From JAAYAY01 sp964429355 (GTDB taxonomy: Bacteria; Planctomycetota; Planctomycetia; Pirellulales; Thermoguttaceae): a stretch of DNA of 8,413 nucleotides. A program made the position numbers and the translations under genes. This document shows positions 6,977 through 8,413 of this stretch, piece after piece. The notes under the pieces are model-generated. The model was not told the origin of the DNA. It saw nothing but the letters and a program-made list of their open reading frames with translations, and searched no databases. The stretch is from positions 1-8,413 of the forward strand of contig CAYSCH010000403.1 of NCBI GenBank assembly GCA_964429355.1, in the 5' to 3' direction. Numbering within the stretch: position 1 is the stretch's first letter; each line of letters opens with the position of its first letter.

Positions 6977-7842
6977 TCATGCCGTTCCGCCTTTCCCTTT
7001 GCGTTTCGTCGCAATGGGCGATGAATCGGCCACATCGTCGGGCGGGGCGAGCAATTGGTAGAACTCGTGGAGCTTGGCCCGGAGCAGCTTCTTGTCGGGA
7101 AGCTGCGTTTCGTACTCGGCGATCATGGCTGGCGAGAGCGACCGGCTTAGGGCATATTCGACCACCTCGCTGTCCTTCGTGGCGCAGAGCAAGAGGCCGA
7201 TCGACGGGTTTTCATGCAGCTTGCGAACGTCGCGGTCGAGCGCTTCGAGGTAGAAGTTGAGTTTGCCGAGATGCTCCGGCTCAAACCGTGCGGCCTTAAG
7301 TTCGATGGCCACCAGGCAGTTCAGCCCGCGATGGAAGAAAAGCAGATCGAGCGCGAAGTCCTGCCCACCGACCTGAAGGGGAAACTGGGAGCCGACAAAG
7401 CAGAAGTCGCGGCCCAATTCGGTGAGGAAGCGACCCAGATTTCCTCGCGCTTGGAGTAGCTGAGAATGAGCAGGTGATGGGTCCACGGCAATTGTGTCAG
7501 CATTGCTGACACAAATGTCTGATCCGAGTAGCAATCGTAAAACTGCCGCATTCTGAAGAGATTACGTCGTGTGAAACCTCGCAAGCCGGGCTGAGTTTTC
7601 GCGAGGTAATGAGCCAGTTCGTCCACAACGCCATCCCCCCACTCGGCGGAATCCAGCTTGCGGCTGATGTATTCCCCGACCTGCCAGTAGAGCGAGACCA
7701 ATTCGGAATTGACCGCCTGATAGGCCCGCTGCTTGGCGGACTGGATGAGGTGCAGCACTTCGGCAAACGAATCCTCCACCGGCGAGGGCGACGGTGTGTT
7801 CGTCTGCATGGCCCTCCCTTTCGCGCCAGACTTCTTTTTCAC
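6977..7842 (-). pseudogene. DUF1016/YhcG-type PD-(D/E)XK nuclease, internally deleted and frameshifted
   Basis: The N-terminal half (GTG at 7840-7842 to about 7441, ~134 residues) is a DUF1016 N-terminal domain with SLYWQVGEYIS, RNLFRMRQFY and LTQLPWTHHLLIL. The C-terminal half lies in another frame (~7441-6979) and holds the nuclease core: RFLTELGRDFCFVG, GGQDFALDLLFFHR, and IELK as the E-x-K element. Both halves are well conserved, but the frame switches at about 7438-7446, right after SKREE. The linking segment, roughly 70-90 residues in intact relatives of about 340-375 aa, is missing. The N-terminal frame otherwise runs out to a stop at 7321. Family members are often found beside type I restriction-modification genes, which fits the HsdM remnant directly upstream. 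The GTG start has AAAGGGG 7 nt upstream and overlaps the preceding stop as GTGA. An internal ATG at 7809 is a less likely start. Confidence 0.85.
7492..7514. repeat. Perfect 10-bp inverted repeat inside the DUF1016 remnant
   Basis: TTGTGTCAGC (7492-7501) and GCTGACACAA (7505-7514) are exact reverse complements around a 3-nt centre. The DNA encodes FVSAMLTQ, close to the VSALLTQL motif common in this family, so the symmetry may be a by-product of codon choice. It lies ~50 bp from the deletion junction, where a hairpin could have promoted slippage. Confidence 0.5.
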
Positions 7843-8413
7843 GGCTTCGCCCCTTTCGTAATTTCGGAAAGCAGCCCTTCCGTCTCCTGCTCCAAGGCCA
7901 GGATGTCGGCGCTCATTTCGGCGAGCGTGCAAAGCTGCGTGGGCTTGTAGAAGTGGCGGGTGAAACTGACCTCGTAGCCGATCTTCGTGTCGGCCTCGAC
8001 GATCCAGGCGTCCGGCGTATAGGGAAGCACCTCGCGGCGAATGAAGGTTTCGATTCCCCCCTCTTCAAGCAGCGGGATTTGCTCGTAGTCGCGCGGCTCG
8101 CTATCGGGCTCGTTGGGCCGCTTGTCGGTAGACCCGAAATCAGCCTCGAAACTCACGGCCGTTGCCGAGCCGGGCAAGCGGCTCAGCGATCGGAATCGCG
8201 GCTGGCCGCCACCCTCACGCGAGTGTGCCGAAAACCACTCCTGGCTGCTCCCTTTGTCGACCACGCGGAGAGTGCCGGCCTGCGGGTCGATACTCACGCG
8301 AAGATGGCTGTTTTCCAGCGTCTGAGTCTCGGCCGGCGTTGTGGCGGCCCCAGCCGCTTCCGACGCAACCAGCATGGCCACGGTCCAGGCAGCCGCCGCG
8401 AGCAAGTTCAAGG
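7839..8413 (-). pseudogene. Chimeric frame: glycosidase-like N-terminus fused to HsdM C-terminus, running off the window
   Basis: This open frame enters from the right edge, so its start codon is not visible. Its first ~100 residues (8413-8113) copy the start of the 1211-aa glycosidase-like protein, including the signal peptide, through FGSTDKRPN. After 8112 it switches, still in frame, to about 90 residues typical of the C-terminus of type I N6-adenine methyltransferases (HsdM): EPRDYEQIPL, IETFIRREVLPYTPDAWI, KIGYEVSFTRHFY and LEQETEGLLSEI. The methyltransferase catalytic domain (the NPPF-type region) is absent, so no methylase activity is expected. The stop (7839-7841) overlaps the GTG start of the DUF1016 remnant, the tight coupling of an original operon. 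If real, the peptide would be directed to the secretion pathway and is probably non-functional. Misassembly is possible because the window ends inside the repeat. Confidence 0.75.
8113..8413 (-). repeat. Direct repeat copy B (partial, cut by the right edge)
   Basis: This is the second copy of the 301-bp segment at 6431-6731, without gaps and with 26 mismatches. Only 11 residues differ between the encoded peptides, so many of the changes are silent. The final 55 bases are identical to copy A. The boundary with HsdM sequence at 8112/8113 is sharp, and I see no terminal inverted repeat or insertion sequence there. Confidence 0.95.

Noticed and set aside
6977..7534. The DUF1016 C-terminal frame as a separate 185-aa gene
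   Set aside because: Family similarity begins only at about 7441. The ~30 residues before that are out-of-frame translation of the N-terminal half, so this is the rear part of a frameshifted gene.
8100..8413. Insertion sequence as the cause of the duplicated glycosidase segment
   Set aside because: There is no transposase, no terminal inverted repeat and no target-site duplication at the 8112/8113 or 6431 boundaries.

Overview
The window looks like genomic DNA from a planctomycete, most likely of the Pirellulales type. The evidence is a DUF1559 protein with a type IV pilin-like N-terminus, a secreted PQQ/BamB-like beta-propeller of the planctomycete style, a very large secreted glycosidase-like protein, high GC content and long intergenic spacers. 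All recognisable genes are on the minus strand.

Layout from left to right. Positions 36-824 encode a DUF1559 protein with an intact N-terminus; its C-terminus stops abruptly in an AT-rich segment at the window edge. Positions 825-1753 hold no gene I can recognise. This stretch carries an 11-bp direct repeat around an ACACGTGT palindrome and a two-copy tandem repeat of about 110-130 bp. Each tandem copy contains an 18-bp palindrome that matches the Rex operator consensus at 13 of 14 defined positions. Positions 1754-3070 (PQQ-like propeller, 438 aa) and 3118-6753 (glycoside hydrolase-like, 1211 aa) form a probable two-gene operon read leftward, with a 47-bp gap. A candidate promoter (TTGACA / 17 bp / GATGCT) and two adjacent hairpins lie upstream of 6753. 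The large protein carries a putative Asp413/Glu456 catalytic pair whose spacing fits the GH129 alpha-N-acetylgalactosaminidase family as I remember it.

Positions 6977-8413 are the remains of a restriction-modification locus. A DUF1016 (YhcG-type) PD-(D/E)XK nuclease gene has lost its middle and is frameshifted. It is coupled by a GTGA overlap to the last ~90 codons of a type I methyltransferase (HsdM). That HsdM tail is fused in frame to a second copy, 91% identical, of the first ~100 codons of the glycosidase-like gene.

The last 55 bases of the window exactly repeat 6677-6731. Exact repetition over a standard assembler k-mer length, ending at the window edge, suggests that the right boundary is a contig end at an unresolved repeat. 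The chimera should be checked for misassembly before it is taken as biology. I see no clear new defence or biosynthetic system. The best leads are the GH129-like enzyme with its propeller partner, the paired Rex-like sites in a tandem repeat, and the GH-HsdM chimera.
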